This document shows, piece after piece, positions 37,877-49,827 of a DNA stretch of 64,000 nucleotides. The notes under the pieces were generated by a model. The model searched no databases. It saw only the letters and a program-made list of their open reading frames with translations, and was not told the DNA's origin. Source of the stretch: Smittia aterrima (taxonomy: Eukaryota > Arthropoda > Insecta > Diptera > Chironomidae); NCBI GenBank assembly GCA_033063855.1, contig CP093829.1, positions 15,097,537 through 15,161,536 of the forward strand. The letters run 5' to 3'. Position 1 is the first letter of the stretch; each line of letters starts with the position of its first letter. A program made the translations under genes and the position numbers.

Positions 37877-40800
37877 AAACATTTAATTCATCAACTAACT
37901 GGCTTTTATTTACAAGTATTATGGAAGCAAAGATTCACTTTCTCATTACTCTCAAAGATAAGACTTTATTTAAATTTCATTTCAAATGAAAAGAAGAACT
38001 GCAATGTCGTGAATCACGATTCGTGATATTCACTAAAGCTTACAGGGAAATAAAAATGGAAAACGTTTTGAAGTGGATGGAAATATTCAAAATAACTGCA
38101 ACGCGAATATCTTCCTGGAATTAAAATTCCACTTTCTTAATCTCAATGGAGGCATGTGTCGAATTGAATCTTTGAAAGGAATTATCAAATATGAAATCAT
38201 TTAAAGTAAAGTCTGCTAAGATGAGATCACATAAGTTTGATAACTAATGTTTGATAACTCTTTATTCTTCCGTTCAACCGAATTCTTGTGTCTGAAGACC
38301 TCACGAAGTTTCAATAAAATCAATTTTCCTATTACCGTTCAAACCTCGCAAATATGAATTTAACGACGAGTCTTTGAGCACCACTCATAAGTTTTAATGG
38401 TCATGAGCGTTCGTTCAGAACCGGAAGTTTAATGAAGCCACATTTTCCATTCAAGCAAACGTCGGTAAAAGAGGAAACTTTCAAAGGAGAAAGATGATGC
38501 TTACATCGGCTTAAGCGTTAGAAAATGTTTCCTATTTGGATCACTTCACTCGTCTCAGAATTCGGAGCTTGAAGAAGAGCTTTAGCCACAAAAGCTTGTG
38601 AATGAAATATTCAAGTGAAAAAGATTGATGTCTCATTCTAAACATCAAAGTTTTTTTTATCAAGAATAAAATTATTGTCAGCTGAGTCAGAAAGCCGCTG
38701 ATTTAACGAACTGAAAAGAGAAATTGTTTAGACATGGTTCAAGGAAAAGTTTACAACTCAATTCACCCTCGCAATTCACTCATGCTTAAGGAAGCGTTCA
38801 TTTTTCCTTTAAGCATCTTTGTTGTGCTTCTCTACTTAAACGCGATGTTGATTTAAGCGTTTTTTTCCCTTACCGCCAGGTGCTTTGACAGCGAGAACGC
38901 TGAAAAATGTTCAAACACAAGAAAGATACATAAACTGACTCATTTGTTTGGAATCACGTTTTTCCATCTTCATTAAATGTATTTTCTTCGTTTTACTAGC
39001 TCCCTCGACTGTAACGAATTCTCTCGGCTCGCACAGGATCGATCAGATTTGCCAGCAAAAATGTTTCCGTTATTTGCTATTTCCTCTTGCTTTCAATTTT
39101 TCAATGGATGTTCTAACATCTTTTCCTTTTTATCATAAACTGAACGTCTTCTCTAAGGTATTTCGCAGAGAAATCCGGTCCTACCCTCGATTTTAATCCA
39201 TCTTGTCGCCATTTCACGTCTCAACCTTCAGAGACATTAGAGTTTCTAGATCTATTCAATCTAAATGAACAACACTCACACCTTCAGAGACATCATTCCT
39301 TTGATAAGTGCGATTCTGCCTCCTTTCAAAGTCGAGTGGGCGTTAGAATCAAACAGAGACTCAGCTTGAGAGGCTCCAACCATAAATAGGGCTCAAAATA
39401 TTTTTCCACGCTAATGAAAAATTTCAATAAAAAAATGGAAGTTAAACGGAAGAACATGAGCAAGAAGAGTTTTTTAGTTTGTTTCAGTTTATTATCACGA
39501 TTATACTTGAGAATTTTAACACGCTTAACGAAGCGTACCTGAGAGTTTAATTAAAAATCCTCATATTCATTCGAGATCATAAAGAAAACAAGGAACTTTT
39601 CATCTTCAATTTTTTGCTTTTGTTATTTTAGAAACAAACGAAGCGTAAAGAAATGTATAAAGACAATGGAAAATAGAACAAAACATGCAAATCGAAAAAG
39701 CCTGAGTGATGACTTGTCCTCGAACATTTCGAATTGAAATTCCTCGGAGTTATTTAGAAAATCATTTTCAAAGTGTAAAAAGTTTGAAAATATTTTCAAG
39801 AAGAAAATGCCATTGAAACAAGCGGAGAAGACTAAAACATTTGTTTGAGTTTAATTAAATTATTTCCATACCGAAACATAGCATTTTTCAATCTAATTTC
39901 AGTTGTTTGATAATTACAAAAAAATTGTTTTCACCGCTAGGAATTTAATTTTCATCAAACGCGCCACTCTAAAAGTTTCCATAGCTCCGCTAGTGAAATT
40001 GTTTTGAAAACTTTTAATTATTTCTGTTTTTATGTGAAGGAGTCATTAATTAAAATTAATTACTTTTTTTTAACTATTCAAGAGTTCTTCAAATATCAAC
40101 GCGATAAACAACGTTCATTCGTAATTTATTTGTTTGAATTACCACTTAAAATTTGTAAACTGAAATTGAAAGGGCAACGAATTTTTTTTTGTAAACTGCC
40201 AACTACTTAAACTGTTTTCTAACAAAGATACAAGTTCACCTGCTAAATATTTAATCGTATCAATAATTTGAACAAGATGTCTGAATCATTTTTCATTTGA
40301 AATATTTTTCAACTTTTTAACGGTCATCAAGCTTTTGAAAAAGCTTTTCACTAAAGCTTTTGATGGAAGCTTTAAAATAATTTTTATCTTAGTGATTCTC
40401 AGGACTAATCCATTTTATCATTCAATTAGTTTTCGTTTATCTATTTACTTTAATTAAATTTGTGATTTTAAAAAATATTAGAAATATTTTTTTGGAATGA
40501 CTAAAAAGTTTGATAGAACCAAATTATTCCGAGTTCCGAGAAAAACAAATTTCCTAACAATGACGGAATTTTCTATCGGCTCTTGAATGATATGTGAAGT
40601 TACATCACAGATTCTTTTTGAAATGTCAATGAACTTTTTCTCTCTCAAATTTTTAAATGTCAAGGATAGACTTTGTTTATTTTTTGGAATAGATAGAAAT
40701 GCTTGCAGCACATGGCGAAGTTGCTCACACATTTTTTCGAGTTCTCTTTCTTATTCTCATGACCTTGCTCCTTCATAGCGAAGCATTTTCCATTTCAATG

Positions 40801-41009
40801 TGTGGAGCCGGCAAATGCGAGAATTGAGTCGATTTCTTCTCGCATTTTCATTCCGTTCTCTGTGAATTTAACGCATTCACTTGCCGTCTCACAAGCGAAG
40901 CGGACACAGAAAAAGATTCTGCGTGGAAAGGAAAATGTTTTTCAAAGATTGAGTTTCAAAAAAGAAGTTTATTTTATTGAAAACGTGATTTGAGTGAAAA
41001 CTATTGACA
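37877..41009. other. Intergenic sequence, nothing recognised
   Basis: Over 3 kb of AT-rich spacer. Open frames of 60-85 codons occur (for example at 38948-39196 and 40478-40732) but none has a signature or splice context. The end includes the promoter and 5' UTR of the transporter gene. Confidence 0.5.
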
Positions 41010-44000
41010 ATGGCAAATGGTGAAGTCCCGGCGAGGGGAAACATAATTCGTGAGTGTCAAATCCGCTTGATAATTTTAATACTTTGTCATAAGTTTAATC
41101 CGTGGGAAGAAAGATTAAAAACTAAATATCTCCATATGCCAGAATAATCCAGTTAATGTTTGTATTTCAATCGAGGAAATTAAAATCTAAAAATATCACG
41201 AAAAGATTGAAGTTTCGAGTTTCAATTCAAAATTTAAGCGACGAAAGAAAATGCAGCGGGAAATATTTTTGAAGGTCGAAAAAGGTCGAGAGACTCTTTC
41301 TTACTGATTTCCACTAAAGAACATTTTCGTGATTAAGAAAGAAAATGTCTTCTTTTCTCCCACGCAGTCGAGTGCATGTGCTGACCGACCTGCAATAAAT
41401 TAAATTAAGGTTTAAATAATTTGAAATAAACTCGAATTCTTATCATCAAACTGAGACAAACAAAATTTGAGATAAGCAACTTACTTCCAACATTGAATTG
41501 AAGATAAATTGCCGAAATAATTCTCAAGTTGCTCAATAGCAATTCAAACGATTAAAACGTATGTTTCGAATCATCTTGAAACTTGTCAAACGATTAGCGA
41601 TTTCATTATCGCTCAATAAAAAATTTATATATCATTTTGCCCTCTTGATTTTATTTGTCGATGCGTTTAACACATTTTGTAACATCAACGAAACTAAAAG
41701 ATGAAATTTGCATCATCAATCGTGAAATCGACGAGCGCATGACTGACACTTGTTGCATTCGTTTTGTGAAAACTCTCCCAGGCTTGGAGTCCCAGCTCTT
41801 AATTACAATTCAAACATTTTCGAGTAATTTCATAAAATTAATTCAGAAATTTAAATTGTCGCATATTGCCACTGTTTAATGAGCTTTAGTGCATTTGAAT
41901 GAGCATTGTTCTTAGATTTATTGTTTCCAGTTAAATGCTTAATGGTGTTTACTGAAACGATTGAGTGAATCTTGTTACACAATTTGGGAGTTCAGATTGT
42001 ATCAGATAACACGATAAATTACAGGAAAAGTTTCTCTTTGAAAATATTTATCATATTTCACTCATTTCTTTCCAGCCTTCATTCCTGCCAGGTATGTTTT
42101 GTCGGTGCTTGGATCAATTGCAATGGCAATCATTTACGGTCTGAAAGTGAATCTCTCAGTTGCGATGGTCGCAATGGTTAACCACACAGCTGTTAGACTT
42201 CAAAATCCTCATGCAATCGACGATCACACTTTTAATGATAATTCAACTGTAATCGAAGAATGTTTGGCTGAACCTCGAGCTTCTTCAGGAGTCAATCAGG
42301 TAAAAAGTTAAATAAATTCGTCATCTCATTGCTGAACTCAAAAGTTTTGATTAATTTGTAATTGATCAATTAACACTCGCTTCAATCTTTGATATTTGAC
42401 TGAAGCTCTAAATGTAGCGAAATGGTTCTGCGTATATAAATTTCAATTAAAGCTGAAACGTTCTCTGTTGATTGAAAAGCAGAGCTAACATTTTACTTAA
42501 GTCACTTTATATTCGTTTCGATTTATTTGTCGGTTTCAGTTTGTCACGTAAGCAAAAATCGTTCTAAGAGCAATTCATTTGATTTTATCATTTATTTGAT
42601 GTTTCTTCTTATCTGATAACGAATTCAATGTTCATTTGGGAGTTTTCGATTGATACAGCTGTTAATCAGATGTATCTTCCTTGCGATAGGATGGACCATT
42701 TGCGTGGACGTCAAACGAACAAGGAATTATTCTGAGCTGCTATTTCTGGGGATATCTCGTGTCTCAGGTAATTTTCACTCTCCATTACGAACATTTCACT
42801 TACAAAAATAATTAGATCCCAGGAGCTTTCATTGCTGAAAAATTCTCTGCGAAATGGGTGATGTTCTTCTCTGTGTTCATCAACGTCGTTTGCACTCTTT
42901 TGACTCCTCCGGCTGCTCACATTGGAGTGTGGGCTGTGGTTATTTTACGAGTCTTGGAAGGATTGGGTGGAGGAGTAACTTTCCCCGCAGGTTTGTTTGT
43001 TCTTTCTTCAATATTTCAAATCAATAAAGCAACTTTTTAATACAGAGCACACAATGATTTCGAATTGGGCTCCACCAGCAGAAAGATCAACAATTTCTTC
43101 AATTATCTATGCCGGGACTGCATTGGGAACCGTCATCTCGATGCTTATGGCAGGAATGTTAGCGGAGTGGTATGAAAAAATTTAATCTCAATAAATAATG
43201 TCAAAAACTTAATACTTTTCTACAATCAAATTAGGTATGGCTGGGCTTCGATTTTCTATGTCATGGGAGGATTGAGTTGTATTTGGATGGTTCTGTGGAT
43301 CTTCTTGATTCAAGACACTCCAATGAAACAACCGTTAATTGACCAAGCTGAACGTGACTTCATTGTTTCGTCGCTTAAATCTAGCGGCGGTGGCGATGGA
43401 CATGGCAAAAAGGTTCTTCCATGGAGAGCAATATTAAAATCAAAACCTTTCTTCGGAATCTTGATTGCTCATACTTGTAACAACTGGGGATGGTATATGT
43501 TGTTGATCGAGCTCCCAATCTACATGAAAGGAGTTTTGAAGGTAGAACTCGTTAATTTACGTAAAATTTTTAATTATTAAGACTTCTTTGTATATTTATA
43601 GTTCGAGATTAAGGAAAATGCCGTTTATACAGCAACACCGTTCTTCACTTTGTGGGTCTTCAGCATTTTCATCAGTAAAACATTGGACACACTTCGCAAT
43701 AAAGACATCATTACTACAACAACAGCAAGAAAGACTGCAACACTCATTGCTTCATTCATCCCACTATGCTGTTTGTTATCTCTTTGTTACATTGGTTGCA
43801 ATAAGATGGCAGCGGTTGTCATTGCTGGTATTGCCGTGACATCGATCGGTGCGATGTTCTCTGGTTTCTTGTCCAATCACATTGATCTTGCACCAAACTT
43901 CGCTGGTGAGTTGTCAAATTCGTTTAATATTTTTGTCAAGTCTAATGATTCCTGTTCCAAGGCATCTTGATGGCATTCACTAATACCGTTGCTACATTAC

Positions 44001-44245
44001 CTGGTATCACGGTTCCGATATTCGTTGGCAGTTTAACTCATGCTGATCCTACAATAGCTTCGTGGAGAATTATTTTCTTCGTGACAATCGTTCTCTACAT
44101 CATTGAGATTGTTGCATATATGACATTGGCTTCAGGAGAATTGCAGCCTTGGAATAATAGCCAAGAGGAATCGAAATTGGGTCCAGAAGCAACACCTCTT
44201 AAGAACAGAGAGCAGGCCGATTACAAGACACGCGACGAAGCATAA
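41010..44245 (+). CDS. SLC17-type MFS transporter (sialin / inorganic phosphate cotransporter-like)
   Basis: Eight coding exons: 41010-41049, 42076-42299, 42690-42767, 42816-42990, 43046-43169, 43235-43541, 43602-43905 and 43962-44245, giving 511 residues with all phases consistent. This is a 12-helix major-facilitator transporter of the SLC17 family, which moves organic anions or phosphate with Na+ or H+ at plasma, lysosomal or vesicle membranes. Seen in order: cytoplasmic N-terminus, helix 1 (FIPARYVLSVLGSIAMAIIY), the N-glycosylated first luminal loop (NHTAV and NST sites), DGPFAWTSNEQGIILSCYFW with the WGYLVSQ/PG motif, the helix 4 signature RVLEGLGGGVTFPA, NWAPPAERS, and helices through WRIIFFVTIVLYIIEIV. 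The short first exon was chosen because its ATG context and GTGAGT donor phase fit exactly; a 1-kb intron follows. AATAAA signals lie at 44418-44427. Insects carry many paralogues, so the substrate cannot be named. Confidence 0.92.
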
Positions 44246-44475
44246 ACGACATTACTTAAGCTTCTTATATCATGACAATGGCAACTTCTGTACTTTAAAG
44301 ATTTTTTTGTGCATTTTGAAATTTTAATTTTTAAACATACTTATCAATCAACCGGGGAGACAAGCCTGAAACGTCTAAATTAATGCTTTATACCTTCGGA
44401 ATGCTTCAATTTGATGGAATAAATAAAGAAAAATCTATTTAAACTATTGAAAACTTTATTACTCACTAATGTAGT

Positions 44476-46008
44476 TTAGTGTCGGGTTAATTTGCAGAAA
44501 TACATTGGACCAAAGTTGGCGGGAAGAAACGGAATCACCATTTGTCCATACTTCAAGCCTTTGGGATGCTCAAACTTCATTACGCTGTTTAATGGCTGCA
44601 TAGCAAGTGAATAATCGTTGATTGTGACTGTAATTCCGTGCTCCTTGAAAACATTTGCTAAAGCCATGTGAACTACTCCGTCGTTTTGAACTGGACTCAA
44701 ACTACAAGTTGAGTAGACTAGAGATCCTCCCGGCTTTAGAAGTCGAATACAGTTTGAAAGAATTGCTGCTTGATTCTCAGGGATTCTAAGACGTTCCTTC
44801 ACACGAGTCGGCTTGAAGATATTATTATCGTCAGTGTTAACAGCGTGGCGATCTGTCGTGCATGGCACGTCTACGAGAACCTTATCGTAAACGCCGTATT
44901 CTGATGTGTTTCTAGCATCTTCTTTTCTGATTACACAGCGATGTTTACTCCAACTGGCGTCAAAGTCATAAATGTACTGATCCATAATCTTTTTGATTCG
45001 ATTACAACGACTTTCTTGAATATCATTGCTCACCAAAACTTTAGGTAAATGACTCTGAAGCATTAGCAAAGTTTTTCCTCCAGGAGCGGCACACGCATCG
45101 AATACATGGTCACCAGGTTGAACATTGAGAATAAGCGGAGGTAATATTGAAGCTCCATCGAGAAGGAAATGTGAGAGAACTCCGGTAGATGTTTTACGTG
45201 GATGTCTAAATGTTGAAACATTTCCTAACTCATATGTGTAAAGTTGAATATTCTCGGGGATTTTAAAATTGAGTTCCATTTCAACTTTTAGAGGGAAGTC
45301 GTTTGTATTGCTGTAGTATCGGTAATGATCAGATTCGAAGACCCAATCCTCCATGCCTTTAATTTTCGTCGCTGGAATAAACTCGTGAAGACCAGCAGTT
45401 CCATAAGTTGGATCCACGATTCGTCTGTAATCAATGTCTGAGTCTTCTTCAATAACTTTTTCCAATGGTTTCTTATAATCGATTGTGCCTTCTCTTGCCG
45501 GTGCTTCTTCTGATTTTCCAAGCCTATGTTCTTTATCTTGATAAAGTTCATCAATTTCATTATCCTTCATTTGTCCGATGAATTGATCGACTCTATTTCC
45601 AACTTTGCTGATATTGTCATTTGCAAAAACTCCAGAACTTTTCTTACTCAAGTTTTTCTTCTCGATTTCATAAATAGAGCGAATATTGATAGCTCCATCG
45701 TTCTCGAGCAATTCCGATGTTTTGTCGACATCTCCAAAGTTATTCACCATTGCGACATATTTATGTTCACACAGCAATGCCAGTCTCATTGACTTCCATC
45801 TAATTCCATAAACATTGCCGTAGAAATCATCAAAATTCTCCAAGGCACGATCGCGTGGAAAAATTCGTTTATCCTTTTGTGACTAAAATGAAAAGTTATT
45901 GAAATTGTCAATTTAATAAACAACATCAAGATCACTCACCCAATGAGTTTTTGAATGTTTGTGTCTGCAGAATATCCTAAATATATTCGTATGACTTGAT
46001 TTAAACAT
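44476..46008 (-). CDS. Nsun4: Mitochondrial rRNA cytosine-C5 methyltransferase Nsun4
   Basis: Two exons, 45940-46008 and 44476-45882, 491 residues. Nsun4 methylates small-subunit mitochondrial rRNA and, with an mTERF partner, supports mitoribosome assembly. Exon 1 encodes a short basic N-terminus (FKSSHTNIFRIFCRHKHSK) that suits a mitochondrial presequence. The Rossmann methyltransferase domain shows the SAM loop DACAAPGGK (about 285-293), the release-cysteine motif DVPCTTDRH with Cys364, and the catalytic YSTCSLS with Cys416. An acidic, probably disordered stretch of about 90 residues (protein residues roughly 80-170) sits before the conserved core. The gene ends convergently with the SLC17 gene (about 230 bp between stop codons) and starts divergently from Gid8. 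The DVPCTTDRH motif favours Nsun4 over other NOP2/Sun members. Confidence 0.93.
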
Positions 46009-46152
46009 TTTTGAAGAATTTCAATGTTTTCCAATTTTTGCAAGTTGAATATATAAACATATTTGCCAATTGAAAGCGCCTTTTGCTTGAGTTAGACAGG
46101 GAATAAGTGAAACTCTTAAAAAAATATTTCTCAAGTCAAACAATAAAAAAAT
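46009..46152. promoter_or_regulatory. Shared divergent promoter of Nsun4 and Gid8
   Basis: Only 144 bp separate the Nsun4 and Gid8 start codons, which point away from each other. Both 5' UTRs and core promoters must fit here, so a bidirectional housekeeping promoter is likely. No TATA box in either direction stands out. The claim rests on geometry only. Confidence 0.6.
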
Positions 46153-46965
46153 ATGAGTTACAACGATCGAGAGACAACAAGAGAGTGGGAGGACCGTCTT
46201 AAAGACTTTTACATCAAGCAAGATGATCTGAATCGTCTTATAATGGATTATTTAGTGAATGGTGAGTAGGGAGAGAAATAAAAACAAAACATTCATTAAC
46301 TTTGTTGCAATTCATTGTTCGTACTACAAATTAAATAGAGGGCTTCAAAGAGGCTGCTGAAAAGTTCCAAGAAGAATCCGGAATTGAGCCTGATGTGGAG
46401 CTTTCATCGTTAGACAACAGAATTCTTATTCGCGAGGCCGTGCAGAGGGGAAATATTGAAGAATCGATTAATTTAGTAAATCAGCTTCACCCGGAATTGC
46501 TTGATAATGATCGCTACCTGTACTTCCATCTCCAACAACTTCATCTAATTGAACTCATCAGGTATAAAGAACTGCTTTCGATGAATCAAAAATCTGTAAT
46601 CTATATTTCTTTTTAGGAACGGAAAAATCGAAGATGCTCTCACATTTGCACAAAATAAAATCTCTGAGGCTGGCGAGACAAACCCTGAAGTGTTAAACGA
46701 GTTGGAACGAACTTTAGCTCTTCTAGCATTTGAAAAACCAACTCAGTCTCCCTTCTCTGACCTTCTCGACCAAACTCACCGTCAAAAGGTGGCCAGTGAA
46801 CTTAATGCAGCAATCCTTCGAATGGAACACAAGCAGAATCAAAATCCAAGAATGATGAATGTTCTGAAACTGATTCTCTGGGCTCAGTCAGAGCTGGAAA
46901 AGCGGAACGTTGGCTATTCTCGAATGACAGACCTAGCTTCAGCTAAATTTGATTCCAAAAACTAG
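46153..46965 (+). CDS. Gid8: Gid8 / TWA1, CTLH E3 ubiquitin ligase subunit
   Basis: Three exons, 46153-46261, 46339-46561 and 46617-46965, encoding 226 residues, the usual length for this very conserved protein. Gid8 (two-hybrid-associated protein 1 with RanBPM) is a scaffold subunit of the CTLH/GID ubiquitin ligase. Seen in order: N-terminal WEDRLKDFYIKQDDLNRLIM, a LisH motif (DYLVNEGFKEAAEKFQEES), the CTLH domain (IREAVQRGNIEESINLVNQL, then LDNDRYLYFHLQQLHLIELI), and the CRA region (ALTFAQNKISEAG, LERTLALLAFE, SPFSDLLDQTHRQKVASELN). All phases match and no residue looks anomalous. It starts divergently from Nsun4 and its 3' end converges on the following minus-strand gene. Confidence 0.95.
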
Positions 46966-47122
46966 TTTCACATTGGTACAGCAGCCGCTTCTTTATTTAG
47001 AAGTTATTCATCAACACGATATGCACTTTTATGTTAAAATTCAATTGAAAAAATTTGATGAGACTTGAGGAAAAATTTGTTGAGATTTTTAAAGAGAATA
47101 AATTGATAACTGAACGTTTTGT

Positions 47123-48002
47123 TCAAGAGCAAAAAGAGTGTTGCGTGTAGAATTCGTTTAAGCATAAGCAACTGTTTTCACGTTGTTTCTTCTTGACCAT
47201 GACCCATTGTGGCTCTAAGCAATTGTCAGTCTTGCATAGCTCACGTTCAACTTCTTCATTTATTCGGTCAAGGAATCTTTGAGTCTCTGTGCGCTTATTA
47301 GGTAAAATAATGTTTGGCGTCGAAAATTTTGTGAAGCCGAGATAGTCCTCTCCAGAGGGTAATGGAATCGACTTAACAGTTTTTAGAGATTTCTCTCCTT
47401 CGTTGTACTCCAAGTCAACAAGATCTTTAATCAGAGACGAGATTTCTTCTCGAATTTCCTGCGATTTCTTCAATGACGATTTTTCAGAAATTTTGCGAGC
47501 TGATTTCAAAATCAGTTTATCTGCTTTCCTTGCGAATTCACTGCTCTCATCATAAACAGTGTCGATCTTTGTGAGATTCTTGTAAATAGTTTCTGATTGT
47601 GGGAAATTTAACTTTGACGAGATCTTGAAAGAGAAATCATTAATTAATCGAGTAAATAAACAGATTAATCGGCTTTACCTCTCGGTTTGCAATATATTTA
47701 GAATCCTTTGAAAGGTCGGCAATGTTTTGTAGACGCTTCGAATCTTGCATTGTGAGTTCCTTCATATCATCACATAGTGTGTTTATCATGTTAGGTCGTG
47801 GATTGAGGAAGAGACCGCTGTTTCCTTGATATTTCTCAAGGGATCGTGGAAATGAAACTCCTTTTCGTTCGCGAGCATCGCCATTCTTGTAGTTTGATTG
47901 CTTCTCTTCTTTATAAGTTTGTTCAGCTCTTAAAGGAACTTCTGGATTTCTAAGGATTGACTTACGAATAGCTGTTGATTGTCTTTTCTGATTGTTTTCC
48001 AT
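47123..48002 (-). CDS. Unrecognised protein with SILK- and RVxF-like PP1-docking motifs
   Basis: Two exons, 47679-48002 and 47123-47623, joined in phase 0 through a GTAAAG donor and CAAG acceptor, giving 274 residues. I cannot name the family. The N-terminal third is basic and low-complexity and carries KSILRNP (residues 14-20) and KGVSFP (47-52). These resemble, in that order and about 30 residues apart, the SILK and RVxF motifs by which KNL1-like and other regulators dock protein phosphatase 1. The C-terminal two-thirds is largely charged helix (RKADKLILKSARKISEKS, EIREEISSLIKDLVDLEY) with a loop rich in Pro/Thr/Gly, and ends in a Cys-containing tail. There is no signal peptide or membrane segment, so it should be cytosolic or nuclear. 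The PP1 idea is inference; it could be a fast-evolving cell-division protein. Confidence 0.6.
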
Positions 48003-48823
48003 GATTAAATTTTTTCGACTTTAAGTTTCTAATAGCAACGGATAAACAAAAATTACAGAGGTTGCCATTAACAAAAAAAAATTCAAATTTTTTTAAACGA
48101 GTTATTTTATTAAGTTGAAGCTAAAAGGAAATATTTCAGGTACCTCGTCAGAAAAAAAATATAATCAGATTTCCTGCATGTCCTCGTCGTCTTCTTATGT
48201 CCGATCAAGTGTTGTCATCTAAATTTTGCCATTCGCACAATTGATCGCTAAAATTTTGTCATTCTCGATCAATTTTGAAAACAATTTCAGAACGAATGAT
48301 GAACCGAAGTTCTTCTAGCTTGATGTCACACCAGATTTCTTCCTTTTCAGCAATTGGTTAAATGAAGTTTCACGGATTTCGACAGTTTTCAAATTTTTGT
48401 AATTAGACTTCAACTGATTGAAGATTTTTTTCAAAGCCTCAAGTCCTTTTTCAGGAAATGAAAAGTGATTTCGGAAAACGTCTTAACTTAAATCTATAAA
48501 AAAAATTAACATGAATTATATGAAGAATAGTTTTTCAATTATTTTTTATTCTAGGTCTGCTAGCGCGCTCAAACTTAAAATGTAGCTTTATATGATATCA
48601 GGACAGTTCAACTGTTCAATTGGATTCATTTCAAATGCGATTGCTCGAAACATATTAATTTTAATATTTTCGAAAATGTTGATTTTATGAATATCTGAAA
48701 GTTCCGTAAATTAAGTCATTAAAAAACGTTTAGAACAATTTAAATACCATTTCCGCTCAATTTGCTTAAAACTCCATGAATCTATTGAAATCTTTTCAAT
48801 TGTAAAAGATTCTTTTAAAAATA
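48003..48823. other. Spacer between the PP1-motif gene and the secreted-protein array
   Basis: Contains the minus-strand gene's upstream region, then the 5' flank of the first array gene. Two imperfect copies of CTAAAATTTTGYCATTC lie near 48218-48266. The block at about 48750-48823 (TTTCCGCTCAATTTGCTTAA) is repeated almost exactly in front of the second array member, so it was duplicated with the gene and may be promoter sequence. Confidence 0.5.
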
Positions 48824-49440
48824 ATGAAGAAAGTTATTAAGTTGATTCTCTTGTTATACTTCGCGTATAGTTTAAATGCTTCAAGTGTAAGTGATCAAAT
48901 TATTATTCTAGAATAAATATTCATACCTTTTCTTAATTCTAGCGAATGAGACGTAATTACATTCCAATGCACTATGAAAACTGTCCCGGCAATTTTTCGA
49001 TGAAACTCGAAGTTAAATTCCCAAAATCCAATCTGAACCATCAAATTGGTTTAAGTGGAAAGATTATTTTTACGGAAACAATCTCTGACAATCTAAGCTT
49101 TGTCATTGGAAGCAATAAATGCAATCTCGACATGACAAAGTGTGACAGCTATCAAAATATGAACATTCTTGATATGTGCCAGAAGTTTCAGGACAAAAAT
49201 GCATTTTATTCAAAAGCTTTGGAGACAATCAAGCCACCTTTGTTGTGTCCAATCAAACCGGGAAACTACATAATAGATAATTCGACAATTGATCTCTCGG
49301 TCGTATCGATGGTTCCTCTAGATGGATATGTTTGGGTGGAAAATTTCAAGCTCGCAATGACATCAAAAAGAAACAAATTGAAAAAAGTCGTCATGTGTTG
49401 GACTCTTGAAGTTAAAGTAATCAAAGAAAGGAATAATTAA
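48824..49440 (+). CDS. Array gene A: secreted six-cysteine lipid-binding-like protein (type 1)
   Basis: Exons 48824-48886 and 48943-49440, 186 residues. Exon 1 is a signal peptide (MKKVIKLILLLYFAYSLNA). The mature chain begins RMRRNYIPMHYENCPGN. Its cysteines follow the array pattern: C1 in ENCPGN, C2 and C3 seven apart (CNLDMTKC), C4 in DMCQKF, C5 in LLCPIKPGNY, C6 in VVMCW. This spacing, with a hydrophobic beta-rich chain and a CPxxxGxY step, resembles GM2-activator/MD-2-type lipid-recognition folds. In those, the first and last cysteines pair and the closely spaced C2-C3 pair (also seven apart in GM2 activator). Insect relatives such as the CheB family act in chemosensation. Family assignment is inference from layout, not a database match. 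First of the type 1 group (RMMRNYIP-like start); intact. Confidence 0.8.
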
Positions 49441-49827
49441 ATATTTCTCTAATGTAAAAAGGAAGTTTACTACGACGAGGAGAAATTTTTTTTAACATCG
49501 TCAAAGAAAGAAGGTATTTAGATTAAAGATATCCTTATTTTTACGTAATGTCGCAGTGATCACTTTGAAACAAAAATTTATTACAATAATGAGTCGCAAT
49601 CGCACATCAATTATCAAATCTGTCCACAGTCTGATAATTTTGATGGAAACCATCTAAGCCCATTAATAAAAATATATTAATATGAATATTACCGAGAATG
49701 TTGATTTGATGAATACTTTTTCTATGAATTAAGTAATTAAAAATCGCTTAAAACAATTTTAAATCCATTTCCGCTCAATTTGCTTAAAACTCCATGAATC
49801 TATTGAAATGCTCTCAATTGTAAAAAA

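Noticed and set aside
43588..43839. Gln/Ser-rich frame of 83 codons in the SLC17 gene
   Set aside because: It is an out-of-frame reading of transporter exon 7.
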